Below, piece after piece: positions 35,940-45,412 of a stretch of 64,000 bases of DNA; the first letter of the stretch is position 1; every line of letters begins with the position of its first letter. Origin of the DNA: Winslowiella toletana (GTDB lineage Bacteria > Pseudomonadota > Gammaproteobacteria > Enterobacterales > Enterobacteriaceae); assembly GCF_032164335.1 (NCBI RefSeq), contig NZ_CP134152.1, positions 1,922,001 to 1,986,000 of the forward strand, read 5' to 3'. The notes beneath the pieces are model-generated. The model worked only from the letters and a program-made list of their open reading frames with translations, searched no databases and was not told the DNA's origin. Made by a program: the position numbers and the translations under genes.

Positions 35940-36860
35940 TCAGTACAGTGACGGTTCCCCTTCCGGGCGCGTTTTAAAGCGGCGATGCAGCCACATATAC
36001 TGTTCCGGAGCCATTAATACTCCTTCTTCAACCACGCGATTCATATGCGCAGCGGTCGCCATTTCATCATCCAGCGGCATATCGTCGACGTCCGGCAGGA
36101 TAATCATCTCATAACCTTTACCATGCGGCAGGCGACGTGGCACAAAAGGGATGATCGCTGGTTTACCACTGCGAATCAGAAGATAGCTGCCTTTAGTGGT
36201 AGCCGCTTTATCAACGCCAAAGAACGGCACAAATACACTACTACGCGGGCCATAGTCGTGATCCGGTGCATACCAGATAATATCGCCGTTTTTCAACGCG
36301 CGGATCATGCCCTTCAGGTCTTTACGATCGAGCATGCTTTTATTTGAGCGCATGCGTCCCCATGTTTGCAGCCAGTCGAGCAGTTTATTGTCATTTGGAC
36401 GATAAACACCAATTCCTGGGTTATAGATACCAAAAATACGTGCGCCCAGTTCCAGCGTCAGAAAGTGCATACCGATTAGCAATACACCCTTACCCTGCTG
36501 ATGCGCGTGGTCGATATGTTCCAGGCCACTGACGGCAAACCAGCGTTTGATGCGCCAGTCGGGCCAGAACCAAGCCATTCCGGTTTCCAGCAAACCCATG
36601 CCGACTGATTCAAAGTTGCGAACCACCATTGCCTCTCGCTCTGCGGCTGGCATCGTCGGGAAACTCAGTTCCAGATTGCGGCGCGCCACAAACACACGTT
36701 GTTTCAGAAAGCGCATCGATAAGCGGCCCAGACCGCAGCCCAGCCGGTAGAGCACCGGGTAAGGCAGCAAGACAATAAGGTAAAGCAGACCAATCCCTAT
36801 CCAGGTAAACCAGTAGCGCGGATGTAACAATTCGCGAGAAAAGTGTGGCAACTGTGTCAT
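35940..36860 (-). CDS. lpxL: LpxL: lauroyltransferase of lipid A
   Basis: 306 residues, the same length as E. coli LpxL, and matching it along the chain ([40 protein letters not shown]). One N-terminal membrane helix anchors it; the catalytic H-X4-(D/E) motif is in GMHFLTLEL, and [11 protein letters not shown] and [17 protein letters not shown] are conserved. It adds the laurate secondary acyl chain to Kdo2-lipid IVA. Single-gene unit read leftward; a 10-bp stem-loop lies 36 bases after the stop. Confidence 0.95.
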   Translation of the reverse strand: MTQLPHFSRELLHPRYWFTWIGIGLLYLIVLLPYPVLYRLGCGLGRLSMRFLKQRVFVARRNLELSFPTMPAAEREAMVVRNFESVGMGLLETGMAWFWPDWRIKRWFAVSGLEHIDHAHQQGKGVLLIGMHFLTLELGARIFGIYNPGIGVYRPNDNKLLDWLQTWGRMRSNKSMLDRKDLKGMIRALKNGDIIWYAPDHDYGPRSSVFVPFFGVDKAATTKGSYLLIRSGKPAIIPFVPRRLPHGKGYEMIILPDVDDMPLDDEMATAAHMNRVVEEGVLMAPEQYMWLHRRFKTRPEGEPSLY

Positions 36861-37047
36861 ATTCTTCCAGTTTCGATGTTATGAGCCAGTATTATGGCGT
36901 TTAACTATTCTGTTGATTATGGCCTATTGTGCCATTTTTTTTGCTCAGGCTAAAATAACTGGCTGGTAATGTGAGGTTTGTTAAAGAAATATATACTTGT
37001 CGGTGGCCTGGAAACGGCCTGCGGAGTGCTCCGCAGGCAAAAAATGC

Positions 37048-38142
37048 TTACTGTTTGAACAATCCTTTTACTTCATGTGGCTCACAGCGCCAGTACTGCT
37101 CCGGCGCGTTTACTTTAGCCCCCAGTTTTGCCGCCGCATGCCATGGCCAGCGCGGATCGTAAAGCATGCCGCGCGCCAGCGCGATAGCATCAGACTTTCC
37201 TTCACTGAGAATGGCTTCTGCCTGTTCCGGCTCAGTAATCAAACCCACCGCGATAACCGGAATGCTCACCGCCTGTTTAATCCCCTGTGAGAACGGAACC
37301 TGATAGCCGGGACCGACAGCGATCTGTTGCTGTGGAGACAGGCCACCGCTGGAAACGTGAATATAATCACAGCCGATGGCTTCCAGCGCCTGGCTCAGGG
37401 CAATCGATTGTTGCAGATCCCAGCCGCCTTCAATCCAGTCTGTGGCAGAAATACGCACGCCAACCGGCTTACTGGCAGGGAAGGCCTGGCGCACTGCGCT
37501 GAAAATCTCCAGCACGATGCGCATCCGGTTTTCCAGCGAACCGCCGTATTGATCATCACGCTGATTGGACAGCGGTGACAGGAACTGATGCAGCAGATAA
37601 CCGTGCGCGGCGTGAACTTCAATCAGATCCAGACCGAGGCGATCGGCGCGGACAGCACTGTCGACAAAAGCCTGTTTAACGTCTTCAATGCGCGCGAGTG
37701 ACATCGCCTGCGGGGCTTCGTGACTGTCATTAAACGGCACCGCCGAAGGTGCCGAGGTCTGCCAGCCGCCATCGCTGGCTGGCAGAAAACCGCCGCCACG
37801 CCATGGCACGTCAGTGGATGCTTTACGCCCGGCGTGCCCCAGCTGAATCCCCAGCGGCATAGCAGAGTATTTACGCACATCATTGATCACCTCAGCCAGC
37901 GCCTGCTCGGTAACCTCGTCCCACAGCCCTAAATCCTGCGGCGTGATACGGCCAGCGGCTTCGATGGCGGCGGCTTCAAGGATCATTAATCCGGCTCCCG
38001 ACAGCGCCAGGTGGCCCAAATGGATACGGTGCCAGGCTGTCGCTTTCCCCTGTTCAGCAGAGTACTGACACATTGGCGCAATGATAATGCGGTTATCCAG
38101 TGACAATTTGCCGATTTTCATGGGGGTAAACAGTAGACTCAT
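37048..38142 (-). CDS. Old yellow enzyme-type NADH:flavin oxidoreductase (YqjM/XenA-like)
   Basis: 364 residues, one FMN-binding TIM barrel. MSLLFTPMKIGKLSLDNRII starts it; the YqjM-class PMCQYSAEQGKA (with the class-specific Cys) and the substrate-binding HAAHGYLLHQFLSP (His-His pair) are present, and KPVGVRISATDWIEGG is a barrel strand. It reduces activated C=C bonds of enones or nitro compounds with NAD(P)H; the physiological substrate is unknown. GGAGT 6-7 bases before the ATG at 38142 sets the start. E. coli lacks a gene here between lpxL and trhO, so this is an insertion relative to E. coli. Confidence 0.88.
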   Translation of the reverse strand: MSLLFTPMKIGKLSLDNRIIIAPMCQYSAEQGKATAWHRIHLGHLALSGAGLMILEAAAIEAAGRITPQDLGLWDEVTEQALAEVINDVRKYSAMPLGIQLGHAGRKASTDVPWRGGGFLPASDGGWQTSAPSAVPFNDSHEAPQAMSLARIEDVKQAFVDSAVRADRLGLDLIEVHAAHGYLLHQFLSPLSNQRDDQYGGSLENRMRIVLEIFSAVRQAFPASKPVGVRISATDWIEGGWDLQQSIALSQALEAIGCDYIHVSSGGLSPQQQIAVGPGYQVPFSQGIKQAVSIPVIAVGLITEPEQAEAILSEGKSDAIALARGMLYDPRWPWHAAAKLGAKVNAPEQYWRCEPHEVKGLFKQ

Positions 38143-38348
38143 GGGTGACTCCATTTTATTCACGATAGTGATAGTAAGTGCGCTAATTTGATGCTCGGTG
38201 TTTTCGTCACCAGGGTCAAGTCAGTATGTGCGGTGGTGAAAAGAGTAGCAGCAGGGTAGAAAAATGCCGTCACCGCTATCATTCAGCGATGATTCAGGTA
38301 TCATGTCGCCGCTAAAATTTCTCTCTATTGCTCACAGGAACGTACACC

Positions 38349-39407
38349 ATGCCAGTGTTACATAACCTTGTTTCCAATGAAGAGCTGAAGGCGCGCATGC
38401 TGGCTGAAACTGAGCCGCGCACCACAGTCTCTTTCTATAAATACTTCACCATCAACGATCCAAAAGCCTTTCGTGATTCGCTGTATCAGACGTTTACCCG
38501 GCTGAAAGTGTTTGGCCGCGTCTATGTTGCAGCTGAAGGCATCAACGCGCAAATTAGTGTGCCTGAGAGCCTCTATCAGCAGATGAAAGAGACGCTTTAT
38601 GCTTTCGATCCGGCGCTGGATAATCTGCGTATGAACATCGCACTTGACGATGATGGTAAATCTTTCTGGGTTCTGCGGCTGAAAGTGCGCGATCGTATCG
38701 TGGCTGACGGCATTACCGATGACAGTTTTGATGCCAGTGACGTGGGCGCCTATCTGAAAGCGGCAGAAGTCAACGCGATGCTGGACGATCCTGACGCGGT
38801 GTTTGTCGATATGCGCAACCACTACGAATATGAGGTGGGTCACTTCGAACAGGCGATGGAAATCCCGGCGGATACTTTCCGCGATCAGCTGCCAATGGCG
38901 GTTGATATGCTGCAGGAAGACAAAGATAAGAAAATTGTGATGTACTGCACCGGAGGAATTCGCTGCGAAAAAGCCAGCGCCTGGATGCGTCATAACGGTT
39001 TTGAAAATGTGTATCATATCGAAGGCGGCATTATTGAGTATGCCCGTCGTGCGCGTGAGCAGGGTTTACCGGTTCGTTTTAAAGGTAAAAACTTTGTCTT
39101 TGATGAGCGGATGGGGGAGCGCATCTCTGATGATGTGATTGCTCATTGCCACCAGTGCGGCACGGTCTGCGATACCCATGTCAACTGTAAGAATGACGGT
39201 TGCCATCTGCTGTTTATTCAGTGTCCTGACTGCGCCGAGAAGTTTAAAAACTGCTGCAGCCCACTCTGTATGGAAGAGCTGGCTCTGACACCGGAGGAGC
39301 AGCGTGCGCGTCGTGCCGGTCGTGAGAATGGAAATAAGATATTTAATAAGTCGCGTGGCTTGCTGAATACTACCCTGCATATCCCTGTGCCTGACGGCAA
39401 TAAGTAA
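38349..39407 (+). CDS. trhO: TrhO: tRNA U34 hydroxylase (rhodanese domain)
   Basis: 352 residues, matching E. coli TrhO (YceA) from [18 protein letters not shown] onwards. The N-terminal domain is followed by a rhodanese domain ([16 protein letters not shown]) with active Cys in [11 protein letters not shown], and a Cys-rich C-terminal zinc-like region ([14 protein letters not shown] ... [12 protein letters not shown]). It makes 5-hydroxyuridine at the wobble position of tRNAs with oxygen. An AGGA precedes ATG 38349 by about 9 bases. An in-frame start at 38328 is without a ribosome site. Confidence 0.94.
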   Translation: MPVLHNLVSNEELKARMLAETEPRTTVSFYKYFTINDPKAFRDSLYQTFTRLKVFGRVYVAAEGINAQISVPESLYQQMKETLYAFDPALDNLRMNIALDDDGKSFWVLRLKVRDRIVADGITDDSFDASDVGAYLKAAEVNAMLDDPDAVFVDMRNHYEYEVGHFEQAMEIPADTFRDQLPMAVDMLQEDKDKKIVMYCTGGIRCEKASAWMRHNGFENVYHIEGGIIEYARRAREQGLPVRFKGKNFVFDERMGERISDDVIAHCHQCGTVCDTHVNCKNDGCHLLFIQCPDCAEKFKNCCSPLCMEELALTPEEQRARRAGRENGNKIFNKSRGLLNTTLHIPVPDGNK

Positions 39408-39420
39408 CGGCTAATGCAAC

Positions 39421-39440
39421 AGGGCGGCCGCAGCCGCCCT
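39421..39440. terminator. Bidirectional hairpin between trhO and yceI
   Basis: AGGGCGGC (39421-39428), loop CGCA, GCCGCCCT (39433-39440), between the convergent genes trhO and yceI. The + strand tail GGTTATT is weakly T-rich. Confidence 0.7.
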
Positions 39441-39465
39441 GGTTATTCTCCGTAATCCGGCAGGA

Positions 39466-40041
39466 TTACTGGCGAACGCCTTCCACCGAAATAATCAGCT
39501 CAACTTCTTGTGAAGCTGGGCCCAGATCCTTGGTGATATTGAAATCCTTCAGTGCGATTTTACCTTCTGCTTCAAAGCCAGCGCGGTAGCCGCCCCATGG
39601 ATCTTTACCTTCACCCAGCAGTTTCGCTTCCAGCGTAACCGGTTTGGTCACGCCATTCAGCGTCAGATTACCGGTGATATCCAGATCGTCGCCGTCTTTC
39701 TTCACGCTGGTCGACACAAAAGTCGCCTGCCCGAATTTAGCGGTGTTCAGGAAGTCAGCACTGCGCAGGTGTTTGTCACGCTCAGCATGATTGGTATCGA
39801 CGCTGTTGGTGTTAATGGTGACGTTAACCTTGTCGGCTGACGGATCTTTCTCATCAAAGGTAAAGCTACCGTCGAAGTCTTTAAAAGTACCGTACAGCCA
39901 GCTATAGCCAAGATGCTTGATGCGGAACTGCACAAATGCATGCTGTCCCTCTTTGTCGATTTTGTAGTCTGCCGCGACGGCAGAACCGGCGCTCATCAGC
40001 ATGGCAGCAGCGGCTAATCCCAGTACGCTTTTCTTCAACAT
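39466..40041 (-). CDS. yceI: YceI: periplasmic lipocalin-like isoprenoid-binding protein
   Basis: 191 residues, the same length as E. coli YceI. The signal peptide [24 protein letters not shown] is cleaved at AVAA|DYKI. The mature protein is the YceI beta-barrel ([40 protein letters not shown]); relatives bind polyprenyl chains. In E. coli it is induced by high pH. GGAG precedes the ATG. It lies 21 bases after yceJ and forms an operon with it, as in E. coli. Confidence 0.94.
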   Translation of the reverse strand: MLKKSVLGLAAAAMLMSAGSAVAADYKIDKEGQHAFVQFRIKHLGYSWLYGTFKDFDGSFTFDEKDPSADKVNVTINTNSVDTNHAERDKHLRSADFLNTAKFGQATFVSTSVKKDGDDLDITGNLTLNGVTKPVTLEAKLLGEGKDPWGGYRAGFEAEGKIALKDFNITKDLGPASQEVELIISVEGVRQ

Positions 40042-40062
40042 TATGTTTCTCCGTTAACAAGG

Positions 40063-40617
40063 TTAATCGATGCGGTGACCCAGCATCCGTTTCAAAGTGA
40101 TATCACGATCAATAAAGTGATGCTTTAACGCGGCCAGTCCATGAAGAACCGAAATAATAACCACGCTCCAGGCGAGATACAGATGAATATCGCCGGACAG
40201 ATCGGCTTGCTCTGCGCCACCCGCCAGCAGGGCAGGGACCGGAACAACGCCAAACACCTCAATCGGTTTGCCTTCAGCGGTTGAGATCAGATATCCGGTA
40301 ATTAAAATGGCGAACAGCACCAGATACAGTAGCAGATGTGCGGCAATCGCACTGATGCGCACCAGCGGCGTATAACTGCTCAGTGGTTTCGGTGGCGGTG
40401 AAATAAAGCGCCACAGCAGTCGCAGGATCATCACGGCAAACAGCACCATACCGATGCTTTTATGCAGTTCGGGTGCCTGGTGATACCAGTTATCGTAATA
40501 ACCCAACGTCACCATCCACAAACCAAGCGCAAACATGCCATAAACAGTCAGTGCGACCAGCCAGTGTAAGGTAATTGACAGGGAGCCAAATCGGGTTGGC
40601 GTATTTTTTAACTGCAC
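40063..40617 (-). CDS. yceJ: YceJ: cytochrome b561-family membrane protein
   Basis: About 184 residues (E. coli YceJ 188), four spans, with conserved His residues in TLHWLVAL, PELHKSIGM and ALKHHFIDRD that serve as heme b ligands. It is related to CybB, a quinol oxidoreductase of the inner membrane. I prefer GTG 40617 as the start: GAGG is about 9 bases before it and it aligns with the E. coli start; an in-frame ATG at 40626 directly abuts the GAGG. Co-transcribed with yceI. Confidence 0.88.
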   Translation of the reverse strand: MQLKNTPTRFGSLSITLHWLVALTVYGMFALGLWMVTLGYYDNWYHQAPELHKSIGMVLFAVMILRLLWRFISPPPKPLSSYTPLVRISAIAAHLLLYLVLFAILITGYLISTAEGKPIEVFGVVPVPALLAGGAEQADLSGDIHLYLAWSVVIISVLHGLAALKHHFIDRDITLKRMLGHRID

Positions 40618-41318
40618 GTGGTGCATCCTCAAATTTACGAATAGAAATGAGACTGAACAACTGGAAATAAAAAATCAAGACAATGTTTATTGTAGGGTTA
40701 AATTAAATAATTTCATTCAAATATTTTGAATGAAATTACCTGAATGAATTCAATTTAATCGTAAAACTGTCATCTCAAACTGTGGGTGGAGTAGTTATTT
40801 GGCGCAGCATAACGGCTGAAGAAAAGCGGTGAGAGTTTTCTGGTATTCTAAAAATTTGAATCTAATATAAATTTACGTCAGCATTTTGTTATTTTATGTA
40901 AATAAGCCTGCTCCCGAAAGGCGATATTTATCTTAGTTTTATCGGGTAAAGGCGCCAGGTGAGAAACGAAAAATACAGAATTATTTTCTTCTGCCAGGCT
41001 AAGTCAGAACCTTTTTTCAGAGTCTGTTAGAGAAAAATATTTACCTGCGCGATGTGATTTTTTCAGTGCCATTATTATGGCAATACCGACTTGAATTGTG
41101 TGAAATAACAGCGCTTACCGCTGAAAACTTGAAAAAATACGCTATTTTGTATAAATTAAAGAAATGTAAATTAATCTCAGGTTTTGTTGTGCCACACTGA
41201 CAGCCTGGCTTTTACTGCTGCGTTATAGCTTTCTTCCCCTCAATTTACAGGTCTTTATGACAGGCGAAGAAAGCTATGGTGCTGTAAAAATTGATCGCGT
41301 CATTTTCGAGAGAACGGT
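40618..41318. other. Long AT-rich divergent control region
   Basis: About 700 bases between yceJ and the ProP-like gene, both read outward from here. No gene with a ribosome site was found. It is AT-rich with a run of Fis/H-NS-like AT tracts at 40680-40760 and 41090-41170, and it has an inverted repeat at 41225-41277 close to the ProP-like gene. E. coli has the small gene yceO about here; no equivalent is seen. Confidence 0.5.
41225..41277. repeat. 12-bp perfect inverted repeat before the ProP-like transporter gene
   Basis: ATAGCTTTCTTC (41225-41236) and GAAGAAAGCTAT (41266-41277) are exact reverse complements separated by 29 bases. The right arm ends 41 bases before the ATG. It could be a leader stem-loop in the mRNA or a paired operator. 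Confidence 0.7.
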
Positions 41319-42794
41319 ATGAACGACTCAACAGCAACAGAAAAACAGAAGAAGCATTTTTGGAATAAACGTCCGAAAAAAGAGCTGACGGTGGATGATA
41401 TCACCATCGTCGACAAAGACATGCTGAAGCGGGCGGTGGGCGCCGCAGCGCTGGGTAACGCCATGGAATGGTTCGACTTCGGCGTTTACAGCTATCTGGC
41501 CGTGACCATCGGTAAGGTATTCTTCCCGGGTGGCAGCCCGGCGGCACAGCTGCTGGCAGCCTTCGGTGCTTTTGCCGCCGCCTTCCTGGTCAGGCCACTG
41601 GGTGGCCTGGTATTTGGCCCGCTGGGCGACCGAATCGGCCGCCAGAAGGTACTGGCAATCACCATGATCATGATGTCGATTGGTACTTTCTGTATCGGCA
41701 TCATTCCCAGTTACGAAAGCATTGGCATAATGGCCCCGGTACTGTTACTGGTGGCGCGTATGGTGCAAGGCTTCTCGACCGGCGGTGAGTATGGCGGTGC
41801 AGCAACCTTTATCGCCGAATACTCTACCGATAAACGCCGTGGCTTTATGGGAAGCTGGCTGGAGTTCGGTACTCTGGCAGGCTATCTGCTGGGTGCCGGA
41901 CTGGTTACCGGCATGACTGCCGCCATGTCGACTGAGCATCTGCTGAGCTGGGGCTGGCGCATCCCATTCTTTATCGCAGCACCACTCGGTCTGTTCGGTC
42001 TGTATATCCGTCTGAAACTGGAAGAGACACCAGCGTTCCAGAAGCATATGGAGAAGCAGGAGCAGCTGGAGCACAGCAAACCGCGACTGGGCGTATTGCA
42101 GATGCTGAGCAAGTATCGAGCGCAGATGCTGAAATGTATCGGTCTGGTACTGCTGTTTAATGTCTCGAACTATATGCTGACCTCTTATATGCCAAGCTAC
42201 CTGACCGGTATTCTTGGCCTGAGTGAGTTAAGTGGTCTGATGCTGGTGCTGGTGGTGATGTTTGTTATGATGCCGCTGACCCTGTTCTGGGGGCACTGGA
42301 ACGACCGTCTCGGCCGTCGTCCGGTGATTGCGCTGGGTGCGGCGGGGCTTATTTTGCTGGCGATCCCTTGTCTGATGCTGATTGGCAGCGGCAACCTTGG
42401 TCTGGTGTTCCTTGGCCTGATGATCCTCGGCGTACTGCATACCTGCTTTAGCGGCACCATGCCTTCAGCGCTACCGGCGCTGTTTGCCACTGATATTCGT
42501 TATAGTGCGCTGGCAATCGGCTTTAACCTGTCGGTGTCATTATTTGGTGGTACTACACCGTTGATCACCACCTGGCTGGTCGATACCACTAACAATCTGA
42601 TGATGCCTGCGTATTATCTGATGGGCGCTGCGGTTATTGGTCTGATTACCGTCTGGTTTACCCGTGAAACAGCCAATAAGCCGTTAAGTGGTTCAGCACC
42701 GGCGGTCGGCACGAAAGCCGAAGCGCACAAGCTGATTAATAAGCTGAAACTGCGTCGTCAGAAAGAGAGGGATGCCGCAAAAGCCGCGAAGTAA
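41319..42794 (+). CDS. ProP-like MFS metabolite:H+ symporter
   Basis: 491 residues (E. coli ProP 500), 12 spans. The MHS-family signatures are clear: LGNAMEWFDFGVYSYLA in span 1, RPLGGLVFGPLGDRIGRQKVL, GFSTGGEYGGAATFIAEY, and FRYSALA-type IRYSALAIGFNLSVSLFGG. It is close to the ProP osmolyte transporter, but the C-terminal antiparallel coiled coil of E. coli ProP is missing; there is a short Lys/Arg-rich tail instead (KLRRQKERDAAKAAK). The transported solute (proline/betaine or a dicarboxylate) cannot be stated. Extra relative to E. coli, between yceJ and solA. Confidence 0.82.
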   Translation: MNDSTATEKQKKHFWNKRPKKELTVDDITIVDKDMLKRAVGAAALGNAMEWFDFGVYSYLAVTIGKVFFPGGSPAAQLLAAFGAFAAAFLVRPLGGLVFGPLGDRIGRQKVLAITMIMMSIGTFCIGIIPSYESIGIMAPVLLLVARMVQGFSTGGEYGGAATFIAEYSTDKRRGFMGSWLEFGTLAGYLLGAGLVTGMTAAMSTEHLLSWGWRIPFFIAAPLGLFGLYIRLKLEETPAFQKHMEKQEQLEHSKPRLGVLQMLSKYRAQMLKCIGLVLLFNVSNYMLTSYMPSYLTGILGLSELSGLMLVLVVMFVMMPLTLFWGHWNDRLGRRPVIALGAAGLILLAIPCLMLIGSGNLGLVFLGLMILGVLHTCFSGTMPSALPALFATDIRYSALAIGFNLSVSLFGGTTPLITTWLVDTTNNLMMPAYYLMGAAVIGLITVWFTRETANKPLSGSAPAVGTKAEAHKLINKLKLRRQKERDAAKAAK

Positions 42795-42812
42795 TCATTC
42801 GATGGATGATAT

Positions 42813-42839
42813 AACCAGGCAGCAAAGAGCTGCCTGGTT
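42813..42839. terminator. Hairpin between the ProP-like gene and solA (first)
   Basis: AACCAGGCAGC (42813-42823), loop AAAGA, GCTGCCTGGTT (42829-42839): an 11-bp stem. The tail is CGCAAATA, so it may be a processing hairpin ahead of the second one. Confidence 0.6.
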
Positions 42840-42870
42840 CGCAAATAAATGATTAACACCTGAATCTCTT

Positions 42871-42906
42871 CAGCGGCACAGTTTCTTGTGCCGCTGCGTT
42901 ATTTTT
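42871..42906 (+). terminator. Terminator after the ProP-like gene (second)
   Basis: CAGCGGCACA (42871-42880), loop GTTTCT, TGTGCCGCTG (42887-42896) followed by CGTTATTTTT. It is a 10-bp stem with a T-rich tail; it may also serve solA, which ends at 42934 on the other strand. Confidence 0.8.
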
Positions 42907-42933
42907 CAGGAATAACGGTCAGCGAGTCATTTT

Positions 42934-44049
42934 TTATTGAAAGCGCGATAAAGCAAACGGCGCTAAATCAAATTCTGATTCTTTTCCGGCGGCAAACTGC
43001 GCGGCGATTTCGCCGAGCACGCTGGCGAATTTAAATCCATGTCCACTTAAACCGGTAATCACTAATCGATCAGGATGGCCGGGCAGAGTATCGATAATAA
43101 AGTCTTCGTCCGGGGAATTATCATAAGTACAGGCGGCACCGTGCAGGCAGACACCTACGCCAGGCAGGAACTGACGCATAAAGTTAAACACTTCACTGCC
43201 ATCTTCGGCAAAGGCACCAAAGGCTTTACGCTGTTCCGGACGATCAATCGGCTGACCACCTTCATGTTTGCCAACCTTTAACGCGTTATTATCAGCCGGA
43301 AAACCGTAATAATGGATGCCATCGACCATTTCGACGGCAAATGCCGGAAACTTGTTGTTTTCACTATAACGTCCGTCGGCCTGATGCCAGGAAAACACTT
43401 TACGTACCGGCGTCATCGGCAGGTCAGCATACAGCGCTTTGACCCAGGTTCCGGCACTGAGCAGCAGCTTGCGGCCGCGATAACTGCCATCGAGGGTATT
43501 CACCACCTCAAAATCGCCATCTTTCTCAATACTTTGTACCGGGCAGTTAAACAGCTGCGCGCAGCCGGCTTCTTTAGCCAGACGAATCCAGCTTTTGATG
43601 GCAACTTCTGACTTCAGGTAGCCAGACTGTGGCTCAAACACGCCAATATAGTCATCCGGAACCGCGAACTGCGGCCAACGCTGACGAACCTCATCAGCCT
43701 GTAAAATCTGTACATCAAGGCCATATTGCTGCGCGCTGTCGATGACATTATTGATAAATTCAGAGTTAACCGGTGCCAGATTAATCAGGCCGCTGCGCTG
43801 CATAATGCGCTCGCCGCTCAGCTGTTCCAGCTGATCCCACAACGTTTGTGCGCGCAGCACCAGCGGTACATAGCGTGCGCCTTCACCGTATGCATGGCGA
43901 ATCAAACGAGTTTCGCCATGATGGCTGCCTTGCTGATGCGGCGGATGCGCGCCGTCTATCATTAATACTTTCAGCCCCGCTTGCGTGGCATAAAAGCCGG
44001 CAGCCGCGCCAACGGAGCCACTCCCAACCACGATTAAATCGTAAACCAT
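42934..44049 (-). CDS. solA: SolA: N-methyl-L-tryptophan oxidase
   Basis: 371 residues (E. coli SolA 372). The FAD-binding GxGxxG is at the N-terminus ([16 protein letters not shown]), and [19 protein letters not shown] matches the family. [11 protein letters not shown] carries the Cys that holds FAD covalently in sarcosine-oxidase-type enzymes. It oxidatively demethylates N-methyl amino acids. AGGAGT 8 bases before ATG 44049 sets the start; the frame is open further upstream without support. It follows bssS after a terminator, as in E. coli gene order. Confidence 0.93.
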   Translation of the reverse strand: MVYDLIVVGSGSVGAAAGFYATQAGLKVLMIDGAHPPHQQGSHHGETRLIRHAYGEGARYVPLVLRAQTLWDQLEQLSGERIMQRSGLINLAPVNSEFINNVIDSAQQYGLDVQILQADEVRQRWPQFAVPDDYIGVFEPQSGYLKSEVAIKSWIRLAKEAGCAQLFNCPVQSIEKDGDFEVVNTLDGSYRGRKLLLSAGTWVKALYADLPMTPVRKVFSWHQADGRYSENNKFPAFAVEMVDGIHYYGFPADNNALKVGKHEGGQPIDRPEQRKAFGAFAEDGSEVFNFMRQFLPGVGVCLHGAACTYDNSPDEDFIIDTLPGHPDRLVITGLSGHGFKFASVLGEIAAQFAAGKESEFDLAPFALSRFQ

Positions 44050-44109
44050 CTGTGTTACTCCTGACTCATGCAATCGTTTTCCGCAGAATAGCAAAAACTT
44101 ACCGGCAAT

Positions 44110-44133
44110 AAAAAGGCACCCATATTGGGTGCC
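44110..44133 (-). terminator. Terminator after bssS
   Basis: Read leftward: GGCACCCA, a 3-base loop, TGGGTGCC (44115-44133), then five T (44110-44114). It separates bssS from solA. Confidence 0.88.
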
Positions 44134-44153
44134 CCGAAGCAACAAGTGAAAAG

Positions 44154-44408
44154 TTAATGCTTTTTGTAATCACGATCCTGGTATTCAGTTGCTTCTATCT
44201 TCGCAATGCCAGCTTCTAAAATCGATATAAACTGCCTGGCAACATCAGTGGTTAACCAGTAGGTCTGTCCCACTTCAGCCTCATCGGCTGGTTGCTCGCC
44301 AGATGAGAGCGAATGCAGACGAATCATCATGGCGTCATAGCTGTCTACCGTACTGATATCCCATCCGACCAGGGGATGTGTTTGGATTACGTCTTTGTTA
44401 CTGTCCAT
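44154..44408 (-). CDS. bssS: BssS: biofilm regulator
   Basis: 84 residues, the same length as E. coli BssS (YceP). [20 protein letters not shown] and [22 protein letters not shown] are nearly identical to it. In E. coli it influences biofilm formation through catabolite and AI-2/indole signalling; the biochemical mechanism is unknown. AGGGGG lies before the ATG. Transcribed alone; a T-tailed hairpin follows. Confidence 0.94.
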   Translation of the reverse strand: MDSNKDVIQTHPLVGWDISTVDSYDAMMIRLHSLSSGEQPADEAEVGQTYWLTTDVARQFISILEAGIAKIEATEYQDRDYKKH

Positions 44409-44591
44409 TATAACCCCCTTTATTACTCGTCAAAACGAAGTGATTTATCGAGGTTCCAATGCGGCCTTTTTTACATAGAGCGAATTGATTATAACAGCAT
44501 ATTTAACACAGATAGCATGAAAAGTGTGCAGATAGTGAAATGCATTGCTGGTTGATGAATATTTAAGCGTAAAAGATAAGCAATATGGAAA

Positions 44592-44618
44592 ATAAAAAAC
44601 TCCCGCAGCAGCGGGAGT
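44592..44618 (-). terminator. Terminator after the small coiled-coil gene
   Basis: Read leftward: ACTCCCGC (44618-44611), loop TGCT, GCGGGAGT (44606-44599), then a T-run at 44598-44594. It lies 7 bases beyond the stop codon of the gene at 44625-44900. Confidence 0.88.
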
Positions 44619-44624
44619 TAATCA

Positions 44625-44900
44625 TCAGACGGTAGCATCCGGCTGGACTTTGAGGATGCCATTGCGTTTTTCCAGTTCATCGGCGAGACGCGTAAAATGC
44701 TGTTGCATAGTCTCATCGCGATTCTGGTTTTGCGCTTCCAGACGCAGACTGTGAATCATTAGCTGATTCGACTTCTCGTCCAGACAAAAGGAAAGATATG
44801 AAAAGGCATTTTCCAGCACCGACAAGCGACGCTGTTGATCGCTGATCAAAGCCAGCAATTCACCGAATGTCATTGCCTCTTCGGGTTTATCTGCAGTCAT
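44625..44900 (-). CDS. Small alpha-helical protein of unknown function
   Basis: 91 residues from ATG 44900. It is highly helical: FGELLALISDQQRRLSVLEN and LEAQNQNRDETMQQHFTRL suggest a coiled coil. AGGAGGTG, a near-perfect ribosome site, lies 7 bases before the ATG; the frame stays open upstream to 45032 but without a site. No E. coli K-12 gene is known to me in this place between dinI and bssS. Size and helical nature are similar to the sigma-S anti-adaptor IraP, but I cannot confirm homology by eye. Confidence 0.75.
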   Translation of the reverse strand: MTADKPEEAMTFGELLALISDQQRRLSVLENAFSYLSFCLDEKSNQLMIHSLRLEAQNQNRDETMQQHFTRLADELEKRNGILKVQPDATV

Positions 44901-45074
44901 GGGTAACACCTCCTGTAAAACATGACAAGCGCAAGGTAGGTCATCGTTTAGCAATAGTTTATACAGGTGGTGGGTGTTTAAGCAAGGTGAAGCGAGGAGA
45001 GCGGTAAAAACAAAAAAACCGGATGGCGACACCCGGCAAACAACAGCATTTCATGGTTACAGCTGGCGGTGTGG

Positions 45075-45320
45075 TTAATCAGTGATAAACCAGTCATCCG
45101 CGCTTTCCCAGGTCTCTTGCAGAATGTCACTGATGAGATCTTTTTGTTCTTTTCCGGCACCCAGCACGCTCAAATTATTGGCGCTGGCATAGCGTACCGA
45201 TACGCGGTTGTCCGATTCAGGAAACTGCTTATCGATACGTTTGGTAAGTTCCTGCGTAAGTGCTTCAAGCGCACCCGCGGGCAGGGTGGTGGTTTTTGCT
45301 ACAGTGACTTCTACACGCAT
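45075..45320 (-). CDS. dinI: DinI: SOS modulator of RecA
   Basis: 81 residues, the same length as E. coli DinI (MRVEVTVAKTTTLPAGALEA here). The conserved acidic C-terminal helix ISDILQETWESADDWFITD is the RecA-binding element. DinI binds RecA filaments and tunes coprotease activity during the SOS response. A LexA box lies 19-38 bases before the start. Single-gene unit. Confidence 0.96.
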   Translation of the reverse strand: MRVEVTVAKTTTLPAGALEALTQELTKRIDKQFPESDNRVSVRYASANNLSVLGAGKEQKDLISDILQETWESADDWFITD

Positions 45321-45338
45321 GAGAGCCTCCGATAAGTA

Positions 45339-45358
45339 TACTGTACATTTATACAGTC
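45339..45358. promoter_or_regulatory. LexA (SOS) box of dinI
   Basis: TACTGT-ACATTTAT-ACAGTC: the required CTGT-N8-ACAG core is exact (45341-45356), and the outer bases fit but for the last. It lies just before dinI, so it represses dinI until DNA damage. Confidence 0.95.
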
Positions 45359-45379
45359 AATTAATCGCGGAAGCAACAT

Positions 45380-45404
45380 AAAAATGGGAAGCGGCGGCTT
45401 CCCA
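45380..45404 (-). terminator. Terminator after pyrC
   Basis: Read leftward: TGGGAAGC, loop CGCC, GCTTCCCA (45404-45385) followed by TTTT (45384-45381). It lies 9 bases beyond the pyrC stop. The opposite strand also has a T-run (GTTTTTT at 45405), so it could work in both directions. Confidence 0.9.
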
Positions 45405-45412
45405 GTTTTTTA

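Noticed and set aside
37006..37038. Hairpins at the end of the old yellow enzyme gene (GCCTGCGGA/TCCGCAGGC)
   Set aside because: The stem is strong, but the T-run is on the wrong side for this strand, so I did not call it an intrinsic terminator.
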